Source: Treponemataceae bacterium (lineage in GTDB: Bacteria > Spirochaetota > Spirochaetia > Treponematales > Treponemataceae). From it: a stretch of DNA of 64,000 bases. Positions 42,980 through 50,854 of the stretch are shown piece after piece. The stretch spans positions 45,549-109,548 of the forward strand of contig JAILBN010000023.1 in NCBI GenBank assembly GCA_024680915.1, written 5' to 3'. Below the pieces are notes generated by a model, which was not told the DNA's origin, made no database searches, and saw nothing but the letters and a program-made list of their open reading frames with translations. Both the position numbers and the translations under genes were made by a program. How positions within the stretch are numbered: the first letter of the stretch is position 1; every line of letters starts with the position of its first letter.

Positions 42980-43210
42980 ATGACACTTGAAGAGAAAGTA
43001 AAAGATGCTCTTGAAAAAATAAGACCTCAGCTTCAGGCTGATGGTGGAGACTTGGAATTCGTGGCTCTCAGAGATGGGGGCAAAGTTCATGTCAAGCTTA
43101 CAGGAGCATGTGGAAGTTGTCCTATAGCTACAATGACGCTGAAACAGGGTGTCGAAAGATTCCTGAAGGAAACTATTCCAGAAGTAACAGAAGTAATTCA
43201 GGCATTTTAA
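42980..43210 (+). CDS. NifU-like Fe-S scaffold (Nfu domain)
   Basis: 76-aa protein that carries or delivers Fe-S clusters. The whole length is the NifU C-terminal domain: VKDALEKIRPQLQADGGDLEFV, then the cluster-binding CXXC in GACGSCPIATMTLKQGVERFL. ATG 42980 has AGAAGGAG 8 nt upstream; the longer frame upstream is not coding. It sits 5 bp before ygiQ, a radical SAM protein needing a 4Fe-4S cluster, so a delivery role for it is reasonable. Confidence 0.92.
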   Translation: MTLEEKVKDALEKIRPQLQADGGDLEFVALRDGGKVHVKLTGACGSCPIATMTLKQGVERFLKETIPEVTEVIQAF

Positions 43211-43215
43211 AATAG

Positions 43216-45075
43216 ATGACAGCTCCTTTTCTGCCGGTTTCTCGTCAGGACATGGATGAATCCGGTTGGAGTGAATGCGATTTTGTCTTTGTCTCTGGTG
43301 ATGCCTATGTAGATCATCCCTCTTTTGCCGCAGCTTTGCTTGGGAGGTTGCTTCAATCAAGGGGATACAAGGTTTGCATTCTTCCTCAGCCGGATTGGAA
43401 AAAAAAGGAATCCTTTATGGTTTTCGGGCGACCCCGTCTTGCTTTTCTGGTAAGTGCCGGTGCCATGGATTCTATGGTTTCCAATTACACTGCAAATAAT
43501 AAACCCCGCTCAACAGATGCTTATGCTCATGGTGGAGAACCTGGGCACCGCCCCGACAGGGCTGTTATCACTTACATAGCAAAAATTCGTGAAGCATATA
43601 AAAATATTCCCGTTCTTATAGGCGGTATAGAAGCCAGCCTTCGTCGTTGCGCCCATTATGATTATTGGTCAGATACAGTAAAAAGATCTATTCTTTTAGA
43701 CAGCAAGGCCGATTTGCTTATGTACGGTATGGGCGAGCATTCTATGCTTGAGATAGCGGAGCGTTTGAAAAATGCCACGCGGTCGCCTGAGGGTTTCGTG
43801 GAGGCAAAAACTGCCGCCGAAGTGCTTAGAGGCATCAGGGGAACCTGTTGGCGGACAGGCAAAGCTGCGGATTTACCGGAGGATGCCATAATCTTACCTT
43901 CTTATGAAGAAGTTTCCGCAAAAACACCAGAAGGAAAGCAAGCTTTTGCAGAGTCTTATTTGATTCAAGAAGCGAATACAGACGCGATAAGCGCTCATAT
44001 CCTCATAGAAAAAAGTGATAGCAGATATGTGGTGCAGGAGAAACCTTCTTATCCTCTTTCTCAGGAAGAGTTCGATGCTGTGATGGAGCTTCCCTATACC
44101 CGCCGTTGGCACCCAATGTATGATACCTGTGCGTCCAATGGGAAATCGGGGATTCCCGCTTTGGAAGAAGTCCTGTTCTCACTTACAAGCTGCCGTGGTT
44201 GTTTCGGTGCATGTTCCTTTTGCGCTATTACCTTTCATCAGGGACGACGTATACAGACACGCAGTGCAGATTCCTTAGAGAAAGAAGCCAGAGAACTTAT
44301 CGCCCGTCCGGATTTCAAAGGATACATACACGATGTTGGCGGACCGACGGCCAATTTCAGGCATGATGCCTGTCTTAAACAAGCGGAGCACGGGGCCTGT
44401 ACAAGCCGGGAGTGTCTTGGAGCGGAACCTTGTCCTAATCTTGTGGTCGACCATAAAGAGTATGTTTCCATATTGCGGCGTCTCCGTGCTTTGCCCGGTG
44501 TAAAAAAAGTCTTTATAAGAAGTGGTATACGCTTTGATTATTTAATCCTGGACAAGGATAAGACCTTTTTCAGGGAATTATGCCAGTACCATATATCTGG
44601 GCAGTTGAAGGTGGCTCCTGAGCATGTGTCCGATAAAGTGCTGAAGCTTATTCGGAAAAGTTCTCATGGAACCTACGTACAGTTTGCCAAAGAATACAAG
44701 GAGATGAACAAAGAGCTGGGTAAAAAACAATATCTTGTGCCTTATTATATATCCGCATTGCCGGGCGCAGATTTGAAGGATGCCCTTGAAGTAGCTTTGT
44801 ACCTTAAGGAGACTGGATTTGTGCCTGATCAGGTTCAGGATTTTTATCCAACTCCGGGAAATCTTGCCACCTGTATGTATTATACGGAGCTTAATCCCCA
44901 TGAGAAGGATAAATCCGGAAGGATGAAAAAGCTCTATGTATGTAAAAGTGGTCGGGAAAGAAGGCTGCAAAGAGCACTTCTCCAGTTCAACAAGCCGGAG
45001 AACAGGCCTCTTGTAAAAGAAGCCTTGGAAAAAATCGGAAGAAAAGATCTTATATCTGTTTTATGTAGAAAATGA
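43216..45075 (+). CDS. YgiQ family radical SAM protein
   Basis: 619 aa, a conserved radical SAM protein of unknown substrate. N-terminal YgiQ domain: FVFVSGDAYVDHPSFAAALLGRLLQ, VSAGAMDSMVSNYTANNKPR, PVLIGGIEASLRRCAHYDYW, LLMYGMGEH. The radical SAM motif is TSCRGCFGACSFCAITFHQGR (CX3CX2C), followed by HVSDKVLKLIRKSS and QDFYPTPGNLATCMYYT, all typical. The C-terminal extension is short. Start ATG 43216, directly after nifU (5 bp), so the two are co-translated. Confidence 0.93.
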   Translation: MTAPFLPVSRQDMDESGWSECDFVFVSGDAYVDHPSFAAALLGRLLQSRGYKVCILPQPDWKKKESFMVFGRPRLAFLVSAGAMDSMVSNYTANNKPRSTDAYAHGGEPGHRPDRAVITYIAKIREAYKNIPVLIGGIEASLRRCAHYDYWSDTVKRSILLDSKADLLMYGMGEHSMLEIAERLKNATRSPEGFVEAKTAAEVLRGIRGTCWRTGKAADLPEDAIILPSYEEVSAKTPEGKQAFAESYLIQEANTDAISAHILIEKSDSRYVVQEKPSYPLSQEEFDAVMELPYTRRWHPMYDTCASNGKSGIPALEEVLFSLTSCRGCFGACSFCAITFHQGRRIQTRSADSLEKEARELIARPDFKGYIHDVGGPTANFRHDACLKQAEHGACTSRECLGAEPCPNLVVDHKEYVSILRRLRALPGVKKVFIRSGIRFDYLILDKDKTFFRELCQYHISGQLKVAPEHVSDKVLKLIRKSSHGTYVQFAKEYKEMNKELGKKQYLVPYYISALPGADLKDALEVALYLKETGFVPDQVQDFYPTPGNLATCMYYTELNPHEKDKSGRMKKLYVCKSGRERRLQRALLQFNKPENRPLVKEALEKIGRKDLISVLCRK

Positions 45076-45194
45076 AATTGCCAAAACGGATGTATTCTTG
45101 TATCTTTACATAAACGATGTTTGAGAACGCGGCTTCAGATATCGATATTAAACGCAGCTTATTGTGCGTAAATTTTTTGGGAAGGATTACACAA

Positions 45195-45737
45195 ATGGTA
45201 ATAGCTAAAGATAAGATGGTAGCAATCGATTATACTTTGAAGGATAAAGACGGAAAAATCATCGATTCGTCAAATGATGCCGGCGCTCTTGAATACCTGC
45301 ATGGACATGGGAATCTTATTATAGGACTGGAAAAGGAGCTTGAGGGAAAAACAGAAGGAGATACACTTTCTGTGGTCATACCTCCAGAAGAAGCCTATGG
45401 AGAGTATAAAAAGGATCTTGTGGTGAATGTTCCCAAGGATCAGTTTGATACCGATGTTGAGATTGAACCTGGTATGCAGTTTCAGGCAAATACCGCTGGT
45501 GGAGGACAGATTGTAACCGTTACTTCCGTTACCGATAAAGAAGTTACGGTGGATGCGAATCATCCTCTTGCTGGTCAGACTCTTTATTTCGATGTAAAGG
45601 TGGTTTCTGTCAGGGATGCTACTGCGGAAGAGCTTGCGCCAAGAAGAAGCTATGGATGTGGTGGTAGTTGTGGAAGTTGCGGCGGAAGCTGTGGTTCTGG
45701 CTGCGGAAGCAGTTGCGGTTCTGGTTGCGGTTGCTGA
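45195..45737 (+). CDS. slyD: SlyD-like FKBP peptidyl-prolyl isomerase with cysteine-rich tail
   Basis: 180 aa. FKBP domain of the SlyD kind with an inserted insert-in-flap (IF) chaperone domain: VAIDYTLKDKDGKIIDSS, LEYLHGHGNLIIGLEKELEG, VIPPEEAYGEYKKDLVVNVPKDQF, DANHPLAGQTLYFDVKVVSV. The last 28 residues (from YGCGG) are only Gly, Ser and Cys, with eight cysteines. The E. coli SlyD tail is His/Cys-rich and carries nickel; here a purely cysteine tail suggests binding of a soft metal such as zinc, copper or nickel, or redox activity. ATG 45195 has GGAAGGA 9 nt upstream; the longer frame from 45117 is not supported. 24 bp before the PrsW-like gene. Confidence 0.9.
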   Translation: MVIAKDKMVAIDYTLKDKDGKIIDSSNDAGALEYLHGHGNLIIGLEKELEGKTEGDTLSVVIPPEEAYGEYKKDLVVNVPKDQFDTDVEIEPGMQFQANTAGGGQIVTVTSVTDKEVTVDANHPLAGQTLYFDVKVVSVRDATAEELAPRRSYGCGGSCGSCGGSCGSGCGSSCGSGCGC

Positions 45738-45760
45738 AAAAATCAGGCGGTGTAGCAGAA

Positions 45761-46429
45761 ATGGAATCGATAGCGACAATCGGGATATGCTTTGTCCCCC
45801 TTATTATTCTTACTGCGGTTTTGCTTGCTGTTTGTAAAAAACTAACGGTGGGCAGTGCTCTTATTTCTATTTTATCGGGATTTGCTGCGATTATTCCGAT
45901 TGCCGTTATTCAGCTTTTAGTTCTTTCTCTTCCAGTCTTTTCATCTACGAAAATTGTTTCTGTTTTCCTCACGGCAATTTTATTCAACGGCCTTATAGAA
46001 GAAACACTGAAAATGCTTATGTTGATGATAATCCCTGGGAAAAAGAAAGACATATTTACCTTTACGATTTGCTCGATGATCGCTGGTTTCTCAATAGGAA
46101 CCTTTGAGACAATCGTATATATGCTTATGTACGGAACCGGCGCAATAATCCTCCGTTATGCCACGGCTGTTTTGATACATACCTTCTGTGCGGGGCTCTC
46201 TGGCCTCTATGTATGGTCCTTCAAGCATAAAAAACAATATATACGTCCATTTGTAGCTTCTGTTTTTATTCACGGGCTTTATAATTTTTTTGCCGGATTC
46301 ATATTACCGCTGAAAATATTTTCATATGTAACAATCCTTTATGCTGTCATCCGGCTTAAGTTTTCTTATGATAGGTTGACAAATTCTGAAAGCGATGATA
46401 AAATTGTTGCAAATTACGACGCAGGATAG
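45761..46429 (+). CDS. PrsW-like intramembrane protease
   Basis: 222-aa membrane protein with seven or so hydrophobic segments. It has the PrsW-type glutamate motif LFNGLIEETLKMLM (EE..K), then GTFETIVYM, and two later histidines in membrane helices, AVLIHTFCAGLSG and ASVFIHGLYNFFAGF. These match the PrsW/CPBP-like site-1 protease pattern. PrsW cleaves anti-sigma factors in Bacillus; the target here is unknown. I use ATG 45761 as start; the longer frame to 45668 runs through the SlyD tail in another frame. The stop codon (TAG 46427-46429) lies inside the tRNA-Met gene, a 10-bp overlap. Confidence 0.7.
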   Translation: MESIATIGICFVPLIILTAVLLAVCKKLTVGSALISILSGFAAIIPIAVIQLLVLSLPVFSSTKIVSVFLTAILFNGLIEETLKMLMLMIIPGKKKDIFTFTICSMIAGFSIGTFETIVYMLMYGTGAIILRYATAVLIHTFCAGLSGLYVWSFKHKKQYIRPFVASVFIHGLYNFFAGFILPLKIFSYVTILYAVIRLKFSYDRLTNSESDDKIVANYDAG

Positions 46430-46492
46430 AGCAGTTGGCAGCTCGTCGGGCTCATAACCCGGAGGTCGTAGGTTCAAGTCCTACTCCTGCTA
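46420..46492 (+). tRNA. Initiator tRNA-Met (CAT)
   Basis: 73 nt without encoded CCA. Anticodon CAT in CTCATAA. Initiator features: three G-C pairs at the base of the anticodon stem (GGG/CCC), an A11-T24 pair in the D-stem (GAGC/GCTC) and an unpaired first position (C1 against T72; the rest of the acceptor is GCAGGA/TCCTGC). T-arm GTAGG TTCAAGT CCTAC. A terminator follows 5 nt later. It is probably transcribed with slyD and the PrsW-like gene, whose stop codon overlaps its 5' end. Confidence 0.93.
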
Positions 46493-46497
46493 TATTT

Positions 46498-46523
46498 AAG
46501 GCTTACCTGAAAAGGTAAGCCTT
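46498..46523 (+). terminator. Terminator after initiator tRNA
   Basis: Perfect 10-bp stem AAGGCTTACC / GGTAAGCCTT, a 6-nt loop and seven T. A strong intrinsic terminator on the plus strand. Confidence 0.9.
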
Positions 46524-46528
46524 TTTTT

Positions 46529-46726
46529 GTGTTTTGTGCTTTTCTAAATCAAAAAATTCTTGGAGACTTTAAAATCCCTCTCCCCGAGCAAAAACGCATC
46601 GTAGAAGAACTCGACACCCTCAGCCAAAAAGTCCGCCAGCTGCAAGAAATCTACACAAAGCAGATATCCGATTGCTATGAATTAAAGCAGGCACTTTTAC
46701 AAAAAGCCTTCGAAGGAGAATTGTAA
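46529..46726 (+). pseudogene. Remnant of type I restriction specificity subunit HsdS (3' end)
   Basis: About 65 codons encoding only the C-terminal end of an HsdS-type protein: FKIPLPEQKRIVEELDTLSQKVRQLQEIY and the typical ending ELKQALLQKAFEGEL. The two target-recognition domains (normally 300-400 residues before this) are missing, cut off at the tRNA terminator. There is no credible start codon (the frame opens with GTG next to the terminator). With the hsdR remnant at 48145 it marks a lost type I restriction-modification locus. Confidence 0.8.
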
Positions 46727-46734
46727 TACAATGG

Positions 46735-46771
46735 AAAATAGGGGAAATTAAGGAAAAATTTCCCCTATTTT
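46735..46771. terminator. Bidirectional terminator after the hsdS remnant
   Basis: Perfect 15-bp stem (46735-46749 with 46757-46771; AGGGGAAATT core) and a 7-nt loop, with A-run before and T-run within the arms. It separates the hsdS remnant from the ATPase gene. Confidence 0.8.
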
Positions 46772-46833
46772 AATTAATGTGCACAAATAACATAAATTAT
46801 TCATCCCTGTCTTAAAAAAAAAAGATTTTTTTA

Positions 46834-46861
46834 AACTTTTTAACTTGTATGTTAAAAAGTT
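46834..46861. repeat. 11-bp inverted repeat touching the ATPase promoter
   Basis: AACTTTTTAAC (46834-46844) and GTTAAAAAGTT (46851-46861), perfect arms with a 6-nt spacer. The right arm runs into the -35 (46860-46865). Position and symmetry suggest an operator. Confidence 0.55.
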
Positions 46862-46888
46862 GACAGCAAAATTATTTGGATATAAAAT
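46860..46888 (+). promoter_or_regulatory. Promoter of the ATPase gene (leaderless type)
   Basis: Perfect -35 TTGACA (46860-46865), 17-bp spacer, -10 TAAAAT (46883-46888). Predicted +1 is the A of ATG 46895; no ribosome-binding site. Confidence 0.6.
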
Positions 46889-46894
46889 ATCAGT

Positions 46895-48148
46895 ATGATA
46901 GACTTTCGCGATACTCCGCTTTACAAAGAAGCTTCTTATTTTCGCAAGGAATATGTTGAAAAACTGCTTTCCTGGCGGGATCAGCATGTAATCAAGGTAA
47001 TTACAGGAGTAAGACGTTCTGGAAAATCGGTTATCTTAAAGGAAGTCTGCAAAGAGATTTCAAAATCTGCAGCAGAAAATCAAATATCTTTTTACAATTT
47101 TGAAATGCTCGAAAATGAAGACATAACTGATTATCATAAACTGCATTCTGTCTTAAAAGAGCATATTCAGGAAGACAAAATGAATTATATCTTTCTGGAT
47201 GAAATTCAGCTTGTAGAAAAATTTGAGAAGGTTGTGGATTCACTTTTTATTCTTCCAAATGTTGATATTTATTTGACAGGCTCAAATGCTTCTATGCTTT
47301 CCAGTGAAATTGCAAGTCTTTTGAGTGGCCGTTATATTGAAATTAATATCCTGCCGTTTTCATTCACTGAGTTCCAGACAGCTTATAAAGCAAAGTTTTC
47401 TAAAGATAGTTTTGACTTGCCTACTTTGTATACCAAATATATTACATTTGGCGGCTTCCCTTATCTTCATAATATCTATGAAAAAAGCGAGGCTATAAAA
47501 GATTATATTTCCGGACTCTATTCAACGATTGTTTTAAAAGATATTCAGCAGCGTAAAAAATTAACAGATACAATCCTTCTTGAAAAGATTGTAAAGTTTG
47601 CACTTGTTCATACAGGTAATCTGCTTTCCCCAAAAAAGATTTGCGACTCCTTTGTTTCAAGCGGCAGAAAAACTTCTTCTGCAACAATAGATAATTGTCT
47701 TTCTGCATTATGTGAAACTTATCTTTTTTATAAGCTTAACCGCTATGATATTCGTGGCAAAGAAACTCTAAAAACCTTGGAAAAGTATTATGCCGTAGAT
47801 ATGGGGCTTCGCTTTTTTATGCTTGGTGCAAGAGGTGGAGACGAAGGGCATATTCTTGAAAACCTTGTCTTTCTTGAATTATTGCGGCGCGGTTATGAAT
47901 TATCTGTTGGAAAAATAGATGATATGGAAATCGATTTTATAGCACAAAAAGATGGGGCTTTTAATTACATACAGGTTTCGCTTTCTGTACGTGATGAAGC
48001 AACCTTAAAAAGAGAATTAAGACCTCTGTTTGCTGTAAAAAATAACTTTCCAAAAACTCTGATTACCCTTGATAACGCACCAGTTATTTATCATGATGGA
48101 ATCAAACAGCTCTATGCTCTTGATTTCTTGAACGGAGAAGCATTATGA
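46895..48148 (+). CDS. AAA+ ATPase with DUF4143 domain (AAA_14 family)
   Basis: 417 aa. N-terminal P-loop ATPase: Walker A ITGVRRSGKSVILKEV (about residue 40), Walker B NYIFLDEIQLVEKFE, sensor-like YLTGSNASMLSSEIASLLSGR and ILPFSFTEFQ. C-terminal DUF4143, a PD-(D/E)XK-like fold: NLVFLELLRRGYELSVGKIDDMEIDFIAQKDG with DFIA and QVSLSV as the core. Such proteins are common in anaerobes, with unknown function, often in defence or mobile regions. Its stop codon overlaps the ATG of the hsdR remnant (ATGA). Its preserved frame and own promoter suggest it is still functional although the restriction genes around it are broken. Confidence 0.88.
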   Translation: MIDFRDTPLYKEASYFRKEYVEKLLSWRDQHVIKVITGVRRSGKSVILKEVCKEISKSAAENQISFYNFEMLENEDITDYHKLHSVLKEHIQEDKMNYIFLDEIQLVEKFEKVVDSLFILPNVDIYLTGSNASMLSSEIASLLSGRYIEINILPFSFTEFQTAYKAKFSKDSFDLPTLYTKYITFGGFPYLHNIYEKSEAIKDYISGLYSTIVLKDIQQRKKLTDTILLEKIVKFALVHTGNLLSPKKICDSFVSSGRKTSSATIDNCLSALCETYLFYKLNRYDIRGKETLKTLEKYYAVDMGLRFFMLGARGGDEGHILENLVFLELLRRGYELSVGKIDDMEIDFIAQKDGAFNYIQVSLSVRDEATLKRELRPLFAVKNNFPKTLITLDNAPVIYHDGIKQLYALDFLNGEAL

Positions 48149-48374
48149 ACGAAAGAGAAACAAGGCTAAAGAAAATAGATCCTGCGCTTAGAGAAGCCGG
48201 CTGGGCATAGTAGAAGGCAGCGATATCTTTACTGAACAGCGGGCTTATGTTGTGTCGCCTGGTCGTATTGTTACAAACTACCGGGTTAAAAACTCGACAG
48301 GCGAAATATCAGTAAGTGGGAATTATCAGCACTTCTATTCAGTTTCCTGCTTTATGTTTAAAAAGATTCTATAA
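48145..48374 (+). pseudogene. Remnant of type I restriction subunit HsdR (5' end, frameshifted)
   Basis: The frame from ATG 48145 encodes MNERETRLKKIDPALREAGW, the standard beginning of HsdR, and then stops at TAG 48208. The next residues continue in another frame from 48204 (IVEGSDIFTEQRAYVVSPGR), also HsdR-like, for about 25 codons before the similarity ends; the frame closes at 48374. A full HsdR has about 800-1000 residues with a nuclease and helicase, all missing here. It is translationally linked to the ATPase by an ATGA overlap. Confidence 0.8.
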
Positions 48375-48377
48375 TTC

Positions 48378-48412
48378 AGCTGAATCCATCCAGAAAAGTG
48401 GATTTTTCAGCT
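48378..48412. terminator. Terminator after the hsdR remnant
   Basis: AGCTGAATCCA (48378-48388) pairs with TGGATTTTTCAGCT (48399-48412, small bulge), then TTTAT. Convergent with the DUF308 gene. Confidence 0.6.
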
Positions 48413-48429
48413 TTTATAAGCTTAAGCTC

Positions 48430-48948
48430 TTATTTTGTACGTATCCGGAGTGCGATTACCAGATTGATTACACCACTTAAAATCAGCATGATGCCGATCA
48501 ATCTTGTAAGCATCGCAGCCGCAGAGAAAGGATGAAGGAGTACGACAATTCCAGCGATTAATAAAACCGCTGAAAGTAAAATGTATAAAAACTTACTGCC
48601 TTGTATTTTAATTTCACCCTTTATTACTCCGAGGATGTTTACAAATCCGTTTGCAATCATAAGAAGCCCGAAAATTATATAATCATAGGCAATAAGAAAG
48701 TTGGGATTAATCAAAAAGAAAATGCCTAGGATCAAAAGTATTGCAGCAAATATGATAGCCAGAATTTTCATGACTCCAGCTTCTTTTATTCGTAAAGCCA
48801 TGATTAATCTCAGGATTCCTGATATAGCCAAAACGACTCCGACAGCACCGTAGATTATTTTTGTTGTGGTGGTGGGAGCTGCCAAAAAGAGAATACCGAC
48901 AATAAGCAGTATAAGTCCGGTTAAAATTTTGTCTCTTTTGATAGTCAT
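48430..48948 (-). CDS. DUF308 membrane protein (HdeD-like)
   Basis: 172 aa, almost entirely hydrophobic, with six predicted membrane segments in three repeated pairs (ILTGLILLIVGILFLAAP, IIYGAVGVVLAISGILRLI, ILAIIFAAILLILGIFFLINP, IIFGLLMIANGFVNILGV, LYILLSAVLLIAGIVVLLHP, LIGIMLILSGVINLVIAL). This is the repeating pattern of DUF308/HdeD proteins. HdeD helps acid resistance in E. coli; in other bacteria the role is unknown. AGGTAACGT precedes the ATG with a strong GGAGG. Single gene, between the restriction remnant and the ribokinase-like gene. Confidence 0.85.
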   Translation of the reverse strand: MTIKRDKILTGLILLIVGILFLAAPTTTTKIIYGAVGVVLAISGILRLIMALRIKEAGVMKILAIIFAAILLILGIFFLINPNFLIAYDYIIFGLLMIANGFVNILGVIKGEIKIQGSKFLYILLSAVLLIAGIVVLLHPFSAAAMLTRLIGIMLILSGVINLVIALRIRTK

Positions 48949-49049
48949 TACGTTACCTCCGTTTTGGTTGTTTTAATGAGAATCATGTTGTATAAAACTA
49001 ACCAAGAAAAATTATATTATAAAAATACCTAAAAGCAATGCTTATGTAA

Positions 49050-49055
49050 TACAAT
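49050..49055 (+). promoter_or_regulatory. -10 element of the ribokinase-like gene (leaderless type)
   Basis: TACAAT ends 7 nt before ATG 49062. No ribosome-binding site and no good -35. Confidence 0.35.
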
Positions 49056-49061
49056 GTTCCT

Positions 49062-49946
49062 ATGAAAGTATTGAATTTTGGATCATTGAATATCGACTAT
49101 GTATACCCTGTCGACCATATCGTTCATAAGGGTGAGACGGAGTTGGCCGTGGGCGTAAAGGAAAACTGCGGAGGGAAGGGGCTGAATCAGTCTATAGCCC
49201 TTGCAAGGGCAGGAATTTCAGTCTGGCATGCCGGTATGGTGGGCCAAGAGGGACAATTATTGATCGACAAATGTGCGGAAAACGGTGTACATACTGAATA
49301 CATCCGAATGATAGAAGGCCGCTCTGGACATACGATAATACAGGTTGATAAAGAGGGTGATAATTCCATCCTGCTATTCGGTGGTGCTAACCGTAGAATT
49401 ACGGAAGCCTTTATCGATGAGGTTATCAATGGCTTTGACAGTGGTGATATGATAATCCTTCAGAATGAGATAAACCTTCTTGATGTCATAATTGATAAAG
49501 CTTTTGCCAGGGGATTGAGAATCGTTCTTAATCCGTCCCCTTATGATAATGCCTTGGAAAAATGTGATTTAAGCAAGGTCTCATATTTTTTGCTGAATGA
49601 GATCGAGGGCGAGCAGATGACTGGAGAGAAGGAAGCGGAAAAGATATTGAAGGTCATACATGATAGATATCCTCAGGCAAAGCTTGTGCTGACATTAGGC
49701 TGTGATGGTTCCATATATCACGATGGTGAGACTATATACCATCAGGGAATTTTCAAGGTAAAGGCTGTGGATACAACTGCCGCTGGCGATACCTTCACAG
49801 GTTTTTTCATGGCTTCTGTACTAAAGGGGATGAAAGCGGCAGAGGGGCTGGAATTGGCTGCAAAAGCCTCCGCCATAGCAGTGACAAAACCCGGAGCGCT
49901 GGATTCCATACCTAAGCTTGAGGAAGTCATGAGCTTTTGTTTATAA
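49062..49946 (+). CDS. PfkB family sugar kinase, ribokinase-like
   Basis: 294 aa. Phosphorylates a sugar, probably ribose or deoxyribose, with ATP. Ribokinase motifs: the N-terminal FGSLNIDYVYPVDHIVHKGET, the substrate-binding GGKGLNQSIALARAG, WHAGMVGQEG, and the C-terminal catalytic loop VDTTAAGDTFTGFF with the base Asp in AGDT; before it, LVLTLGCDGSIYHDG. It could serve nucleoside or pentose salvage and would fit with the GH43 enzyme, but no sugar transporter lies next to it. Single gene. Confidence 0.88.
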   Translation: MKVLNFGSLNIDYVYPVDHIVHKGETELAVGVKENCGGKGLNQSIALARAGISVWHAGMVGQEGQLLIDKCAENGVHTEYIRMIEGRSGHTIIQVDKEGDNSILLFGGANRRITEAFIDEVINGFDSGDMIILQNEINLLDVIIDKAFARGLRIVLNPSPYDNALEKCDLSKVSYFLLNEIEGEQMTGEKEAEKILKVIHDRYPQAKLVLTLGCDGSIYHDGETIYHQGIFKVKAVDTTAAGDTFTGFFMASVLKGMKAAEGLELAAKASAIAVTKPGALDSIPKLEEVMSFCL

Positions 49947-50035
49947 GGGTGCAGGCTTTTTGTAAAGAAAACTTTTTATGGTTAGAATGAAGCTTTCATG
50001 TTATCCTGTAAAAAGAAGCTTATAAGGAGGACATA

Positions 50036-50704
50036 ATGTTTAAGTTCTGGGGCGACGGTTCTGAGCTTGCAAAAGCTCTGGTGGAGGGCATAAAGGTACG
50101 AAGTACTGAGAACTTTAACTGGACCTTTATTTTCATTCTGGCCGTAGTTTTTTACGTATATTGGACCGAAATACACAAAAAGAATTATGAGGCGGTATTT
50201 GCGGGGCTTGCCCTTTATGGTGTCCACTGGCTTTATGAAATTGTCAATGCCATTATCGGTCATTTTTCGGGATATCCGCTCTGGTCTGTAAGCAATGATT
50301 CTACGACCTTTGTACTTCTTGTTGGCGTTTGCTGGGAGCTTTCAATGATGTTCTCTCTGGCAGGTATAATATCATTCAAAATGATGCCTCAGGATCGGAC
50401 TAAACGTTATTTTGCTAAGAATGGGAAAAAAGGTATAAGCTGTAAGCTTGCTGTTGCTATAGAGATGGCTCTGCTTTTCGCTCTATTCGAATCTTTCCTT
50501 GCAGGAACCTCCAATCATTCCTTCATATGGGTTTACAAATGGTGGGGTGTTATTCCCGTTTTTATTACAACTTATGTTCCTTTTTTCCTGGCCAGCAACT
50601 ACGTGCCTGATATGGCTCCTGTAAAAAGGAAGCGTTTCCTTGTAATTCTTTGGGGAACAGTGGCCCTACTCTTGGTTCTTTTAATACCTCTAGGAATAAT
50701 CTAG
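50036..50704 (+). CDS. Integral membrane protein of unknown function
   Basis: 222 aa, about six membrane helices (FIFILAVVFYVYW, VFAGLALYGVHWLYEIVNAII, TTFVLLVGVCWELSMMFSLAGII, VAIEMALLFALFESFLAG, VIPVFITTYVPFFLA, LVILWGTVALLLVLLIPLGII). Several charged or polar residues lie in the helices (WLYE, CWELSM, IEMALLFALFES), which may form a binding site. I recognise no family. AAGGAGGACATA precedes the ATG. It follows the ribokinase-like gene by 89 bp and has its own terminator. Confidence 0.7.
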   Translation: MFKFWGDGSELAKALVEGIKVRSTENFNWTFIFILAVVFYVYWTEIHKKNYEAVFAGLALYGVHWLYEIVNAIIGHFSGYPLWSVSNDSTTFVLLVGVCWELSMMFSLAGIISFKMMPQDRTKRYFAKNGKKGISCKLAVAIEMALLFALFESFLAGTSNHSFIWVYKWWGVIPVFITTYVPFFLASNYVPDMAPVKRKRFLVILWGTVALLLVLLIPLGII

Positions 50705-50718
50705 AAATAATGCGAATA

Positions 50719-50750
50719 AAAAGCCCCTGGTGCAGTAATTGGGGGCTTTT
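50719..50750 (+). terminator. Terminator after the membrane protein gene
   Basis: AAAAGCCCC (50719-50727) and GGGGCTTTT (50742-50750). Stem with its own T-run at the 3' arm. The remaining gap to oppB (about 200 bp) is AT-rich and holds the oppB promoter. Confidence 0.85.
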
Positions 50751-50854
50751 AGGATTCTGAAATCTCTCTTCTATTTTCATCAAAAAATGAAGAAAAAGTG
50801 TTTGAATGATTATTTATAAAGGTGAAAAAGATATATTTTTAGAGCTTTCAAGTA

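Noticed and set aside
45650..45737. Short tandem DNA repeats in the slyD tail as a CRISPR or microsatellite
   Set aside because: The unit lengths vary, and the repeats are explained by Gly/Ser/Cys codons of the SlyD tail.
45668..45760. N-terminal extension of the PrsW-like protein
   Set aside because: The extra residues are the SlyD Cys tail read in another frame (Trp/Lys/Arg-rich); the ATG at 45761 is 24 bp after the SlyD stop.
46420..48430. Integrated element or prophage at the tRNA gene
   Set aside because: No duplicated tRNA 3' end, integrase or other mobile genes were found; only restriction remnants.
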